Positions 43,758 through 57,462 of a stretch of 64,000 nucleotides of DNA are shown one piece after another; position 1 is the first letter of the stretch; each line of letters begins with the position of its first letter. The notes beneath the pieces are model-generated. The model made no database searches, was not told the DNA's origin, and saw only the letters and a list, made by a program, of their open reading frames with translations. Made by a program: the position numbers and the translations under genes. Source of the DNA: Schistocerca nitens (lineage: Eukaryota > Arthropoda > Insecta > Orthoptera > Acrididae); assembly GCF_023898315.1 (NCBI RefSeq), contig NC_064615.1:731025450-731089449 (forward strand). The letters run 5' to 3'.

Positions 43758-44334
43758 AAAATGCGTATTATCATAGTAAAAACCTGAATGACGCTCACGC
43801 TTAGTTACACACACACTCTTACTTCTACTAAATAATACAGTTGTTCAGGACAGTAACCATCGCCACAAAGTGCAGTGTGAGATTATGCTTTGCAAATGCC
43901 TTTCTAAGTCTGTTAGTTACCAATCGTATGCTGTTGGCTGCTTGTTGAAGCACTTAATGGAGTAATTTTTAAAAATTTTCAGTTACCTTTTCGGTTGAAA
44001 AGGAGTATTTTCGTCTAACCAAATTTAAGCTATTGTTATTTCTGAAGCTTCGTTGATTCTACCCGTTAGAAAACTACGGATTCACTCACGTAATGGAACT
44101 GGTGCGTTCTGTATTAAAATCTCTGATCTCATGAACGGTTGCCAAATTTTCAGGTCCATGAACATGGTTGCCAGCGATAAAATATAGGCCAATTTGTAAC
44201 GTTGCTGTACGCTAGTATTGTCATATCGAAGTTTATTAGTCGATCATTTGGTACAGCGACCACATGTACTTCATGCCATACTCCAAGAAGGTATGTGATG
44301 GCTCTTTTCTCGGCGTGATCTACTAATGATGTGC

Positions 44335-44740
44335 TTCCGGGTGTTCAGCCGTGTAGCTTATTTTATGCACAGTATTTCGACGACTTACCCAGTCGTCATC
44401 TTCGGGTGCTGCGAGCTGTCTTCTGTGTACTCACTGCCGGACAGAAACCAGACTGCAGTCCAGGCAGTAGGTACGCACAACACAGGTAGAAGCGCCTGAA
44501 GACAGCAACCTCACCGTTACCTTTCTTGTGGTAGAGGATGAGACACCGCGGATTACAAGAGAATCTTGCTGATGACCATGTACGGGATATACGTTCAGGA
44601 AGCCATAGCCAACACTGGGATTTGAGTAGTCCCGTAGATCTATGGTGCATTCAGGAATGGACTCCGTGAAAGGATTGCCTGTGACTCTCATGTTTTCCAC
44701 ACTATCGGTGCCTTCAGCGCAGTAACCTAACGGCTGTTTG
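44335..44740 (-). repeat. Penelope-like or related retroelement terminus with hammerhead-like motif
   Basis: On the minus strand, CCGAAGAT, a perfect 7-bp stem (GACGACT/AGTCGTC, 44379-44397) and GAAATA follow one another, resembling the hammerhead-like sequence reported in Penelope-like element termini. The core U of CUGA is C here. The upstream minus frame (44700-44431) has no recognised domain. Family assignment is tentative. Confidence 0.4.
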
Positions 44741-44779
44741 GGTGAAAACGCCGGTACAGAGAATCGGAGACTTGGAGCG

Positions 44780-45000
44780 GCAGAACAGTCCTGCAGTTAG
44801 AAGGGGAGAGCTCTTGGAAAATCGATATTTACGGCGGGGTTGCATTGGCGGCCGAGGGAGGAGGGCTGCACTGAACACAGCGGTTGCCAGCCGCCGTGAA
44901 GCTCGTGCAATGGAGTTTGGAGGGAAGCAATGAGGAGCTACGTGCTCGTTATTTCGGCTGCGTATTAAAGCGCGACGCGAGTGGTGGGTGATTCTGAGGC
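44780..45000. other. GC-rich island
   Basis: A short CpG-containing block (GGCGGCCGAGGGAGGAGGG, GCCAGCCGCCGTGAAGC). No protein is supported. Confidence 0.3.
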
Positions 45001-47389
45001 TATTGCTTAAACGCGCAGTTTCTGATCCTGAAGAGTGTTAACCGGCGTACTAAAGATGAGATTGGAAGATATGGCCATTGCTGCTGGTGTAATAACCCAC
45101 TAGAACTATTGCCTGAGATGGTACCAGCAGACAGGCTCAGTCACAGATAATTTCAAAAGCCCCAATGTTTATGCCTGATGCTGTCCAGAGGAGAAATCTG
45201 TAGACATGATATCACTTCTATATCTCTATTTTCTGCGTAGCTTTTTTATTAGGGAACCTATTTTAGAGGTAGCTTGCACGGTAATTATATACCAAATCTA
45301 TTAACACAACCTAGAAAGGTTACTGTAACACACCATGAAAAATGCACTTGAAAATCTGAATCGTTTCCAGAAATGCTACCATGGTGATAAATAATTACAG
45401 ATTAAGTCGAATACGTGTAATCTTGGTTTTTTTATGACTGCCTATTAACATTAGCTAAGCGCGATGGAACTGTAGTCTTTCCTCATATAAGATTATCTGC
45501 TGTAGTGCTAGAGCGCTGAGATAGCAGGATCTCACACAAATTAAAGTCGTGAACCAACCGATCACTTAACGCGATTTTTTCGCCAGTAATATCAATACAT
45601 TTTCCCATTTAAAAGTGATTACGGGAAGTGACATTACCATGTGACCAGCTTCCATAAGATCGGTTTACTTTCCAGTAGGCAAATTGCAGAAGTACGTATA
45701 TTTGATATATGCCTAAAATTTATAGTACGTAATGGCTTACGTTTTCTCGACAAGTTAGTTCCTTTAGCTATAAAGAAGACTAAATTGGTTCTATATATTC
45801 TCAGCAAGACAATCCGACTTCTCCTTTGTTAGCAAATACGTACAGTTACCCTCTACAATCTCAGATATAGTGTTAGTCAGGCAATAACTGACTAGATTTT
45901 TGTTTCCACACTATTAACACTAGCGAAAACCTCTTGCAAGGTTGAGCTTTTGCCAGCTGTAGTTGGGAGAGCATAACTCAGCATCATCTTACCCAGTCCT
46001 GGTTCTGTAGCAAGTATCCAAGCCTAGTAACCTGCACGGTGAATCTACTTCCACATGCATGAATAGCCAGTCATCCACTCCCTCCCACCATTAACAAAAT
46101 ATTCCGTTGAACTTAGTCTTGTAATGCATATGCATGCATACTGTTTTTCATATGCAGTTCGCTTATGACTCATAGACAGTCATCCAAATCTGCAACATAC
46201 AATTTCACCGAGATACAGTCTACAATACAACTGTTAGCTCCGCTTTTTGGTAGTTCTTGCAATCTATTGCCATGTTATAATTAAAACTATAATTTCACAA
46301 CTCGTTACTGGTCCTTAGCACTTGGAATGTGTGCAGTTATACACAATTCAACCATCAAGCCATATGTATTTACTGTTACTCCCCATGAGGTGCTGGTTTA
46401 GATCCCACACCAGTATTAGTACTTTTATCTGTCGCTTCTCTCAACTTAATTAACCTAAAAATGTTCGCATTTAAAGTTAATTATTTTCTTTGGTATGTGG
46501 GAACAAGCTCTGAAATTTGTTTAAGCGTAGCAGTACAACCAGAATGTGTACCAAATGGAAAAAGATTTTCGTTGGTTATTCATACAAGTGGGTTAAAGCC
46601 TCTGGATAAAGACGAAGGTTGGGCAACACTTCAGGATACGCAATCTTTCGGTCATACCTTATAAATCCGGTAGAACTTCCAATCCAGTTACATACTCCTG
46701 TCCCAGTTACCCTGCTTTGTTTGGGGTGGATACCTTGGCACAAGGGCTAGGGCGTGGGAGTGGATCCAGCACAAAAAGCAACATGAATGTGTTTTTTGAA
46801 TATTTAGTGTTGTTTTACACACCAGTATGCATACCAAAGAAGGAATTTTAGCGACATAGATTCATTACGGTATCAGCCCTGTTGTCTTTAAATGTAGGAG
46901 ATATCATTGTAAAGAAAAAAGTCTATACTAACCCTGACAGCTGTATGGGACACCGAGGTATTGTTAACGTTCGAAAACACCCTAGCTTGGGGGTCACCAT
47001 AATGTATGGATGACTTTGGTATTTTAAGTAGAGCTAAGTATGTGCACAAAATAATATGGGCACTCTTGTCTTCGGTGCACGCGCACACGCACACAGTGCA
47101 TTAAGATACATAAGCTGCAAAAATTGATAACACCACCTTGGTGGTCATAAAGCCATGGTACAAGACATAATTTTCTTGCCTAGCGTTTAGTCTTTCACTG
47201 CTGGAACCTTCATCAGCGGCTTTGACTCGGAAAGCTGTTACAGACGCAAACAAGAACACCATGCCGACGTGTTGATATGTATCCACGCAACGATCGGTTT
47301 GTGGCATCACTGCTGCCGAAGATGGTGTGTTCGTGTCGACGTATGCTATGTAGCTTGTAGTGAGGAAGAGTTCGCACTGCTCGTTTTCT
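45001..47389. other. Unassigned AT-rich DNA
   Basis: I see no supported gene, RNA or transposon in 2.4 kb. Confidence 0.4.
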
Positions 47390-48222
47390 TTAGCACGCAG
47401 TGGCCGATGGCCTTCTCTCAACGACCGAGAGCAGTGGCGTTTGCATACAGTTGTCAGTGCTAACAGACAAGCAACACTGCCTGCAATAACCGCAGAAATC
47501 ATTGCGGGACGTACGATCGTATCCCTTTGGACAGTGCGGCGAAATTTAGAGTTAATGAGCTGTGGCAGTAGACAACCAACGCAAGTGGCTCAACTAACAG
47601 CAAATCGCCTGCAGCGCCTCTACTGGGTTCGTAACCATATCGGTTGGACCATAGACTACTGGAAAACCGGGCCTGGACACATGAGTCCCGATTTCAGTTG
47701 GTAAGAGCTGATAGTAGGTTTCGAGTGTGGCACAGACTCCACGAAGCCATGGACCCAAGTTGTCAATAAGGTACTGTGCAAGCTGATGGTTGCTCCATAG
47801 TGAAGTGGGCTGTGTTCACTGGAAATTGGTTTGTTCGAGTACTTGGAAGCCATCTGAAGCGATTCATGGACTTACTGTTTCCAAGCAACGATAAAATTTT
47901 TTAATGGATGACAATGCACCATGTCACCGAGCCACAGTTGTGAAGAACATTCTGGAAAACTCGAGCGAATGACTTGGCAACCCAGCTCGCCCGAGATTAA
48001 TCCGATCGAACGTTTATGGCACATAACAGAAGCAGTTCTTGCACCGGCAACGCTTTCGCAAATATGGACGGCTATAGAGGCAGCATGGCTCAATATTTCT
48101 ACAGGGGACTTCCAACGACTTGTTGAGTCCATGACACTTTGAGCTGCTTCACTACACCGGACAAAAGAAGCTCCAGCACGATATTAGGAGGTGTCCCATG
48201 GCTTCCGTCACTTCAGTGTGTG
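47390..48222 (+). pseudogene. Degenerate Tc1-like transposon (family 2), 5'-truncated
   Basis: Plus-strand fragments correspond to the copy at 8255-9655: ANRQATLPAITAEIIAGRTI, LTANRLQRLYWVRNHIGW and a decayed first-aspartate region. Then come WMTMHHVTEPQL-type broken sequence, INPIERLWHITEAV with the catalytic glutamate (about 48000), and LSQIWTAIEAAWLNIS. The right end, CCATGGCTTCCGTCACTTCA, matches the family terminus and stops before TA at 48223. The left end and inverted repeat are missing. Confidence 0.8.
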
Positions 48223-48578
48223 TAATTATATTAGTGACATGAAGGGAACACGAAGCTACTATATTCCTTTATAAGTGGAGCCTACTGCTGTCTCAATAGA
48301 TATATCAGAAAAATTTTAGCATTGAAGTACTGGAAACCATTTGGAGGAAAATATAAACTCAGAATACTTTGGCTAAAGTTGAATGCCTGGAAACTATTAC
48401 CTCAGGGGTGTGTGTAATATCCCAAAGACTGCTGGGATTTTGTATTTTTTCGATGCTTATGTGAACTGAACAAACTATATAGTTTTTACTTTGCGTTAGA
48501 CATCCTTCTGGGGAGTTAGCAAATAATTTTGTACAATTATAGATACGTCCAGAGGATGTAGTTGTTTTTTGTCAAAAT

Positions 48579-48580
<2 letters not shown>

Positions 48581-48633
<53 letters not shown>
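48581..48633 (+). repeat. (AC)n microsatellite
   Basis: About 26 AC units. Confidence 0.97.
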
Positions 48634-48637
<4 letters not shown>

Positions 48638-48639
48638 TC

Positions 48640-49388
48640 CCTTTTTCTGACGTGCCACGCCAACAAACTATGACCCAAAACACACGGATTTGAGAGTACA
48701 TTCATTTATGTTCACTCCATCTTCAGATGTTTACATCCATTTACGCGCCTTGAGCATTGTTTCTTTACTTACGACGTTTTACAATAGCTGTCTTAAAAAC
48801 TTTTGTTCCAAAATTCTGCAGTATTGTTTGCGAAGAAAGGCTATTCAGCACAAGTAAGTAAATGTGAACATCGGAAGATGTGATACCATACGTCTTGAAA
48901 ACTCGTGGACACGCAAAAGGCTATAAAAGCAACTGGTTGCAGCTGATTAATTATAAATTGCTTCCTTTGCAAGGGTTGCGGTGTTCAGTACTACCACAAC
49001 GGACAGAATATGATAGCCACGAATCATATGTTGTTCGCACTGCACGAAATGGCCGGAAATCCTCAAACCCCCTGACAAGAGCTTAATAAAACAGTCACAA
49101 AATATACAGTTGATAAGAAAGCAGCACTCACGTGACGAGATAGCGGTGCCTCTAACGCATAAGTTCTGAAGTGTTGTATACGTGATGCAAATGTTTATGA
49201 ATAATACATTTCAATTTCGCGCTCAGCTTTCTGACATGCCACGACAATAAACTGTCCATTACAATACGTTTCGAGAGAACATGAGTGTAATCATGTACAG
49301 AAACCCTCAAAATTAAAACGGAAGAATATAGGACAGCAAAATTGTCTCGGCCGTGAAACAGGGTTATTATGTACGGTCATGCACTCGC
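48640..49388. other. Unassigned DNA
   Basis: I see nothing recognisable. Confidence 0.45.
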
Positions 49389-49390
49389 AA

Positions 49391-49890
49391 CTACATCTAC
49401 ATCTACGTGATTACTCTGCTGTTCACAATAAAGTGCCTGGCAGAGGGTTCAATGAACCACCTTCATGCTGTCTGTCTACCGTTCCACTCTCGAACGGCAC
49501 GCGGGAAAAACGAGCACTTAAATTTTTCTGTGCTAGCCCTGATTTCTCTTATTTTATTGTAATGATCATTTCTCCCTATGTAGGTGGGTGCCAACAGAAT
49601 GTTTTCGCAATCGGAGGAGAAAACTGGTGACTGAATTTTCATGAGAAGATCCCGTCTGAACGAAAAACTCCTTTGTTTTAATGATTGCCACTCCAAATCA
49701 CGTTTCATGTCTGTGGCACTATCTCCCCCATTTCGCGATAATACAAAACGAGCTGCCCTTCTTTGTACTTTTTCGATGTCATCCGTAAGTCCCACATGAT
49801 GCGGATCCCACACCGCACAACAATACTGTGCTGGGAAAAGCTCCCCTTCCCAGAGGTTGGTGCTAGTGTTAAGCATATAAAAGAAATCTA
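49391..49890 (-). pseudogene. LINE 3' end (family L1)
   Basis: The minus-strand frame 49876-49463 contains YCCAVWDPHHVGLTDDIEKV and QRRAARFVLSRNG, then FFPRAVREWNG, the conserved C-terminal segment after the reverse transcriptase of many insect LINEs. The 3' end lies at 49391, with TACATCTACATCTACGTGAT on the plus strand (a GTAGATGTAGATG tail). The same 3' end is at 33550. The remaining C-terminal frame is uninterrupted for 137 codons, so this copy is younger than most here. The 5' part is absent. Confidence 0.85.
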
Positions 49891-49899
49891 GTGAGTCAT

Positions 49900-52800
49900 T
49901 GTGTCCATGGCAGTAAATGTAAGGAGGTGAATCTCTGTTAGCAAAGGAGACACCCAGCTTCCTAGCTGATGAGATAATCTCTGATGTTCGATGCTATCAC
50001 TCTCAAAATGAAATTGGCAAACACCTGTGCTCACCTCCAACTATGTCTAACGAGCAAGTACCACGTTGGTTCGTCCACTTGACTTGGATAGGACGTAAGA
50101 GATGGATAAAAGACAGTGTTACACACAGGGAGTGTTAGTATAGTTAGACGTACAGGAGGCTTTGCTAGTACCGTATATATGTTAATAACACTTCATTTGT
50201 GGACATATATTCTTGGTAATTAGAGACATGTAATAGAAATATTTATATCCTTTTTAATGCTTGTCTTCTCCGCTGCTGGATGCTGTGACAAAATGCAACT
50301 TGCTATCATTACCACGTCCGCTTCCTGCCGGGAGCTACTGATATACCGTGTATAGGCCTGTCGTTCAGCGGGCAGGTACATAGAGGGCGGAATTTAGGAC
50401 GTGAGCCAGAGCAGATCGGTGGTTGCCCGTCTCCTTACTATTAGTGTCTCATATGCAGCTGTCGACCGCTAGTGAAGTGTGTCGGTTCCATCGTCTTGGC
50501 GTATCGAGAGCTGGCGCGCAACGTGACGTGCAGACCTATAATGATGCATTCCATGCATTTCGTCTAGCTATAAATGGATGAGGAAGAGTTCGGGAGATTG
50601 AATGTTGGGAGATTGAATGTTATTGTTGCAGGGAGATAGGGGACGGCTGGTGGGAGGGGTGGTTGTGCTGGATGTGTACCTTATCGTCAAAGTCGTTCGT
50701 ATCTCATATGCGCATCAGATAACAACTGCAGTATTACGTTCGCACGCTTTTCTTCGAATAAAGGTTCTGTAACTTTACCCAGAAAAAAATCTGTATAACA
50801 AAGTCTTGTTTCCAAGATTTCCCGTTAAAGTTTAACAGTGATTTCTCCTGCTCTTTCGTCTGGGCTGTACCGACCCGTCTCGATCATGGTAACGTGCCTC
50901 TGAATTCGTTAGATACCTGTTGTCATATGTACTACATAATGGCATCAAAAACTGGAACACTACTGTAGAATTAGCGCTTCAGTGTCTTGTTTGCGATTGC
51001 CTTTTAATGCACCGCACTTTCCCAGGAGCCTTCTACCAATTGTCTTCAGTCTGCTTTCCCTATTGCTAACTCTACATGATCGTCCCATCGTAAACTCCTA
51101 AATAATTACGTAATTTTGACGTACTCAGTATGTTTACCACTAATTTTGTGATCATGTACTACAAGGTTTTATTCCGTGTGTGTGCTGCGCGATTAGGCTT
51201 AAAGAAGCGTCTACCATGAATCTCGGTACTGTTGCTCAGGTCTTTGTTCGAGAATCGTCGAATATCCGTAGTCGTATTTGCTGCGTATAACTCTGAAGCT
51301 GAATGGCAGTGGCATTACCTTCACAAAAGGAGGATTTAAGACTATTAGATTCAACAGTACGCCAAACATGTGTTCATGACCAGTAGCTACATAATAATGC
51401 TTGTTGACCGGCCCACTGCTGTCCTCGCTTCATTCCAGTGAAACAAGAGCGGTGGGAGTTGTAATTACTTGCTTCCAGCTCGTTTCAGAAGCGGCAGTGG
51501 TACTTCACTGAAATACTACACAAGTGGTCGAGCGCTGTTGCCTCAGGCAGGCGAAACGAAATTTCATCGAGAGACCAAACTACGTCAGAGAATATCGAGA
51601 ATTAAATTAAAAGGGAAACTGTCATTTGTTTTAAAAAACTCCAGTTTTGAATTTCTTTAAGTAGTTTTTGGATGCTTCGTTAAACTGTGACTTCCCCATC
51701 ATTTTTTTTATTTCTAGCAGCACAGCTATTGGGATTGCTGAGGTGATTGTACTCTTCATACTCCGTTAATACCGGCACTCAGTTTTCAGGCAAGTCATTT
51801 TTACCTAGCGTTTGAAGCATATGGTGTTCGTAGCTTAAGACTAGATGGCGCTCTTTGTACACTTAAAATTTGACCGAAAAATGATAATCGGGGGAAAACG
51901 ATGAAGTTGATACTTGAGTTGTCAAAATGCATCTCCTGTAGTCGCGTCCGCCCCCCTTTCACTCCCCTCCCCCACTCTGCCCAGATTCCCCCCCCCCCCC
52001 CCCCCCGCCCTTCCTCTCTGTCTCCATTGAAGTCGATGCTCAAAGTGATCGCCCACATCACTTCAAAAATAGAGAGGGAAACACAAATGAGCAAATTGAA
52101 ACTGAAATCAATGTTTTTCGCTATAATCAAAACTGTGGTAAATATTGAATGAGTAGCTCAACTGATGTCTTGAAGAAACAGAAAGAGAAGTAATTCAATG
52201 GAGACAGAACTTCTGAAGAACAAATCGTGGATTCTGTGCCTTTAGAGTGAGCCAGCCCCTTATTGTGAAGCGTTCGTTGGTGGGGTAAACGCTTTTCTTT
52301 AATCCAGCATTCGACACGTTCCCCAGCTCTCTCCTTATGCTCTCTTTTTCCGCAGATTTGAAATTTCATTCATGAGAAAACTTCTCAGACCGTGAAAGCT
52401 ATAGACCAATTACGTTGACCGATGAGATGAAACATTCCGTTAAACGGTGGAAGAAGGCACTTCAGCTGTAATCGAACGCCACGTTAAGGTGTTTAGATGA
52501 GACCACTTACTGTGCCACTGTTTTCGTGTTTCCCTGTTTCATTCGTGAGTGGAGCGTGGGAAGAATTAATGTCGGCAAAGATAAGTGTGAGCTTTCTCTC
52601 TGATTTTCTCGTCGTGATGATTTCGCAAGATGTATGGGGAAGGAAGTAATGTGTTGATTGTTTTCGGATGAAATTAAAACACGTTCAGTTTGTTACAAAG
52701 AAGGTGCTATTAATTTTTTCTCTGCTTTGCAGGAGAGGGAAAAATCAATTAATAGAAATAGCGTTTTAACGGTATAAAATTAATATTTAAATGAAATGGG

Positions 52801-53310
52801 GTAAGATCAAATATTAAAGTACCATGCCTAAAGGCAGTAGAGCCGTATTAAGGGATATACCGGTATTGAGTTTTGGGGTGTATCAGGATGGAAAGGGTGC
52901 GATGGTCGAGCGCAGAAACGCGAGGGAAGGTAGATCACGGGGTCGTGCTCGTGCACTTCCTTCATAGGTCTGCAGATTAAAGAGCGAGCAAATGATGCCC
53001 CACCCCACGTGCCCCACTACGACACAAAAAGCAAGTAAAGGGTATTTTACAAAGTTACGCGTACACTCTGTAGCGCGCTTTATGAATGAGTGGCAACGAA
53101 ATGCGCGGACATGCCCAGGCTGTGCTTATTTTCCAGAACGTGTTTTTTTTTCACTAGCCGACATGTAATACAGCTAATGAGCTACTAATAACACTAACAT
53201 AAGAAACTATATGGACAGAATCTAAGTAAATCTCTGCACACTGTACTAAACTTCTAGTGGAGAAATTGAGACCTAGTCATCCTGACGCCAGTAGTCGCTT
53301 CCGGAAGAAG
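49900..53310. other. Unassigned DNA
   Basis: No supported gene in 3.4 kb. A tandem GGGAGATTGAATGTT pair lies near 50600 and a run of about 19 C residues at 51988-52006. A pyrimidine tract plus AG at 52707-52732 (TTTTTTCTCTGCTTTGCAG) is a good splice-acceptor look-alike without a convincing exon after it. Confidence 0.4.
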
Positions 53311-53319
53311 GCTAGAACT

Positions 53320-54345
53320 TCCCCCACCACTAGCTCTGACTGATTTATAGTTCAGACTGGCTACCTCCCCAGCATTTCCTGTCCAGTTATGTGAGCAGCA
53401 AAATAAGTTCACTGAGCTTGTGGTTTTGTAGTGGAGTTACTTTTAGTTTGAGTACTTAATTGCACTTGTTAATTGAACTTGAATGTAAAATTCGTTCGTA
53501 TAAACTGTGGCCGAGAAATGCACAATTTGTGTGTGTGATGTCAGTGGCCTATGTATAGTTGTTAGGAAAGGGATTGGAGTGTTAAAGATGGCACCTTGCT
53601 GATGTCTGTAGTTCACAACACATTACAAGGCCATGGAATTGTTTTAGTCCGTTGATAGTGGATTAACGACTAACCAGAAAGTTAGTGCACTTAACACCAT
53701 TTGTTGTGTTATTGATAGACTGCATAAATTTTTTACATTCAGGAATTGCTGGCACTTGTGGAGTGGGCTGCAGAGAGTGAAACCATTTGCCACACATCGA
53801 CAGTGTATCTTGCAAGGTGGGTGTCACTGTGTCTGATGGAACAGGACTGATCATATTTAAATCTAGAACGCTAATCTCTGTAATGCTTTGCTTGACTGGA
53901 GTTGAAATATCTCAAGTTCCATAATACGTATGTAACCTGTTTCTGTTACAGAGGGAGCCTCTGACCCTTTCCAGAGAGGTGACGCTGGGGTAATGCATTT
54001 GACACCCTGAAGCTGCGAAAAATATTCCAGCCAGTGATAGGAGAGACAATGAAATCGACATTGTCGAATATATATTGACAGTGCGTTACACTTGGGGGCA
54101 GGCTCTTCAGGGTGGCAGACAGTTGAACTTTTTCACATAACAGTCCTCCTAAGAACTGCAAATAAATACCCAATAAACTGAAAATAACTGCAGTACACAA
54201 ACACGAACTCAGTGAAGTTACTTTTTCTACTCAGTTGCGAGAACTGGACAGGAAATGCCTGGAAGGTACAGTCTGTCTTAAACTGAACAGGACGCAGCGC
54301 TAGTGGTGGTGGTGTTTGTGGTGTTGGTGGAAGTTGCTGTTCGCA
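53320..54345. repeat. Foldback element with about 140-bp imperfect inverted ends
   Basis: The left arm (about 53320-53460) and right arm (about 54200-54345) are complementary over blocks such as CCACCACTAGC, GCATTTCCTGTCCAGTT and TTCACTGAG. Identity is about 70-75% by eye. The interior has an 84-residue minus frame with no motif. The family is not recognised. Confidence 0.55.
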
Positions 54346-54349
54346 GGAG

Positions 54350-55415
54350 GCGGCTACAACTGCCGTCCAGGATGATCAAGAATCAATTTCGCATCTAGTC
54401 GTGTAGAACAATGTGCAGGGATTTGCGTGGAATCTGTCCAAATGCATTATTTGTTCGTAGTAATTCATGAGTGGATTCCATGTAGGATTAAGATTGTGTG
54501 GAAAGTAAACACCCTCCGGGGCATGTGCCTCTCCGTCGCCAGTGATTCATAAGGCGCTCTGCGGAGGGCCGGTATAACTGTGTGAAACACGCTGTAGTTG
54601 CTTCTTGCGATGTTTTAGGGCTGAGAATCTTCTGAATTGCGCTCTTCATTTTGCAGACCTGTGGGGGAGGGAAATGCATGACCAAAATCCGGCGACCTAC
54701 ATTCCCTCGGACTTCGACGTTCGACCTTCGCACCCTTTCCATCCTGCTCATCTCCAGAATTCAAAAATTTATTCCGTTATACGGTTCTAATGCTCTTACA
54801 GTGGTGTACGTATTTTATATTTGTTCTAAACTCGGTTTAACTAACATTAGTTTTATTACTTTGAAACACTTTTTTTAATAATTCGCGGTTATTCCATCCC
54901 CTGCAACACGGAAAATATTACTCTAGTGAGAAAACGAATAGGACCCTGTTTTTTTAGAAAATATAATGAACTTTGATTTTGTACTGGAAAACATTTTCGC
55001 TAGAAGTCGCTGTTTTCGAGTTCAAGAAAAACTTAACAGTGTGACAGTAACTCATGCAGATACGCGATCACGACGCTCCACCCACCGGTGGGGATTTTTA
55101 GTATGTTGCTCATGACCCTAACCCCCCCCCCCCCCCCACCACTGCACAAAAGTTTGCAGCTACGCGATCTCCTCCCTCCCCCCCCTCCCCCCTCTACTGG
55201 ACCTTTTGGGGTCTCCATTGCGTGGGACATCTTCAGACTTAGCCTGTGCAGGTGTCATCACTGCTGCACGGCTGGCGCTGTCATATATTGATCAAAAGGC
55301 TCGTAAAATTCTGAGCCTCGGTTTTTCACAAAATGCCTGAGAAGCGCATCGTACTATGGCAGCATGTTTTTATATTTAGATAGGTAGGCTACTACAATCG
55401 TGTGAAAGGTGAGGA
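54350..55415. other. Unassigned DNA with poly-C run
   Basis: No supported gene. A run of about 16 C residues lies at 55122-55137, followed by more C-rich sequence to about 55195. The proline-rich frames there are artefacts of this composition. Confidence 0.45.
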
Positions 55416-55419
55416 AAAC

Positions 55420-55720
55420 CGTTGACGGTTTGAGTGCGTGCTCACCTCGCGAATTGCGCTACGCGCTGAGTTGGGTGTAACGTAGCGTGCACGTGGACAC
55501 GTCGTTGTGAGGCAGATGGAGTGGCGAGGAGTGCGTCAGGCGCGATGACGCCCGCGCCGCTGCCACTGCCACCGGTTATTTATGGGCTGGGCTGCAGCCG
55601 CGTCTGCCCGCCCTGCAACCAGCCACCGGCCGCCGCACCGCGTCAGCAGGCGGTCCGCCGCCCCTGAACTTGCCGCCGTCTCCAGAGTCCGCCCTTGTGC
55701 AATAGTTACTAGAGCACTAC
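55420..55720. other. GC-rich island
   Basis: One of the strongest GC islands in the window (CGATGACGCCCGCGCCGCTG, then GGTTATTTATGGGCTGGGC, then CCGGCCGCCGCACCGCG). The TTTATGG motif is a caudal/AbdB-type homeodomain core. The island is flanked by ordinary AT-rich DNA. Confidence 0.38.
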
Positions 55721-55729
55721 CCGCGAAAT

Positions 55730-57240
55730 GCGTGTACCAAATGTGACGTCGACTGCCGTACGTTATCGTACATTAATACTGAGTGATTACTGTGTCGAAA
55801 CTACCCTCAAGCAATGGTTTGTTTGAATAACCTGTTTTTGGACCTATAGTTCAACTTGGTCTTCACACTAGAATACGTACGTAGCATTTTTTTACATACA
55901 CAGATTATTGAATTGTGGTTTTCAAATATTAGTTGAACAGATACATGATTTTACGAATAAATGAAACTCCCAATAACAACAGGAAACATGTACAGTGGCT
56001 TGTGGTCTTGATAAACCAGGAGTCTGTCTTCTACCTCACTAAATCCACGAACAGGCGTGGCCAGTTTGTGAGAGTATACTTCGGCTGTTGCGTTGCATAT
56101 CAATTCCGTGCTGCACATAGGATAAAAATTCGCAGTAGTTTAGGTATCATAACATTCACGCTGTTCCTAGACGCTCACTTTCGCTTAGTCTCATTTGAAT
56201 AACTGATACGACGGGCTACGAACAGAGGTATTATGGCGACATTGGTAGATATAATTTGATAATTTCTTGCGAAACTGAATCTTGTGTGCAGTAGCTGTAA
56301 TAAACGCCTCATATTCATTAATCGCAAACCATTTTGAGGTTCAGTCTGCAGTTAGTACTAAAAATTTTTTTTACCTATTGCCTCTTTCACCTAAGATTAT
56401 CAGAAAGGAGGTTACATTGTACATGTAAGAAGACGGATGCGTGGTGCCCTCTGCACAGTGAGGTAGGAAGAACACTTCGCCGCGTCACAAGTATGGTCTC
56501 TGTCCACTTCTAAATGCTCCAGCCGTTGCTTGCCTGGGTAACTGGCAACGCTCGAGTGAATGCCACATTCGAACACTGTTTCTGCTCCTGACTCTGCCTA
56601 AAAAGAATATTTTGAGGAAGACTTTCGCTGTGGCTTCTAAAGAGTTCGTGACGTTTGAGCGAAGTGGCGCTTGGTCAGAGTTACACGTGTGGGGAGATGG
56701 CATCTGTTGTCATCTATGCCAATCACAAGACACTTAAGGTAGTTTTTTGCTTTCACATTAGTTGGCTTCGCGAACTAGGATGAATTACTACCCGCGAAAA
56801 GCCACGTTCCCAAGCAAGTGCTCCAGGCGCTGCAGAAATGTGTATCCACGGAAGTGTCACCTCACAAGTTTTGCCACCCCCTTACAAATGTCATTCTTCT
56901 TATCCTTTGCTTTGTACCATGCATAGCGAACACTGCAGTAACTTAAGTACGTGTAACAAACCGAAAATAACATTAACATAAACGTTGAATTGTTTACACG
57001 CCTCCCGAAGTCCACACCACAAACACGGCAAAATGATTCTCTTGGATGGAGTGTTAGGTGACACACTGTTCCTTACCACTGCGAATCGCCTCACCATCCA
57101 CATTCTTACGTGCACGCCCCGGTAGCAGTCCTATTTAGACTCTTGCCTCCGCCGTATGAGAGTTTGGGGAAGTCGCTGTAGGGGCAGGGGGAAGGCAAGG
57201 CGTCCTATAGAACAGTGCCTGGGAAAGCACCGCGGTATTC
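55730..57240. other. Unassigned DNA
   Basis: I see no supported gene or repeat. Confidence 0.45.
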
Positions 57241-57244
57241 AAAC

Positions 57245-57330
57245 TAAAAATCGGTCCTGGTAGTCTAGTGCTGAATCACGTACGTGGAAATAGAGGGGTC
57301 GGGGATCGAATCTGTCCGACCGCAGAAGGT
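57245..57330 (+). repeat. tRNA-like SINE head
   Basis: TGGTAGTCTAGTGCTGAATC (A-box-like) and GGGGATCGAATCTG (B-box-like) are at tRNA spacing. The acceptor stem does not close, so a SINE head is more likely than a functional tRNA. Confidence 0.45.
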
Positions 57331-57462
57331 CCCGCTTTCAGTGTAGTCTTCACCTCTCAGCGATGTGAAGAGTAGACGAGAATGACACGTTGTTTCGATT
57401 CCACTTTGAACTTCCCCAGTTGGATAACTAGAGTAGGTTACGCTCATGCAAGTCACCGAGTG

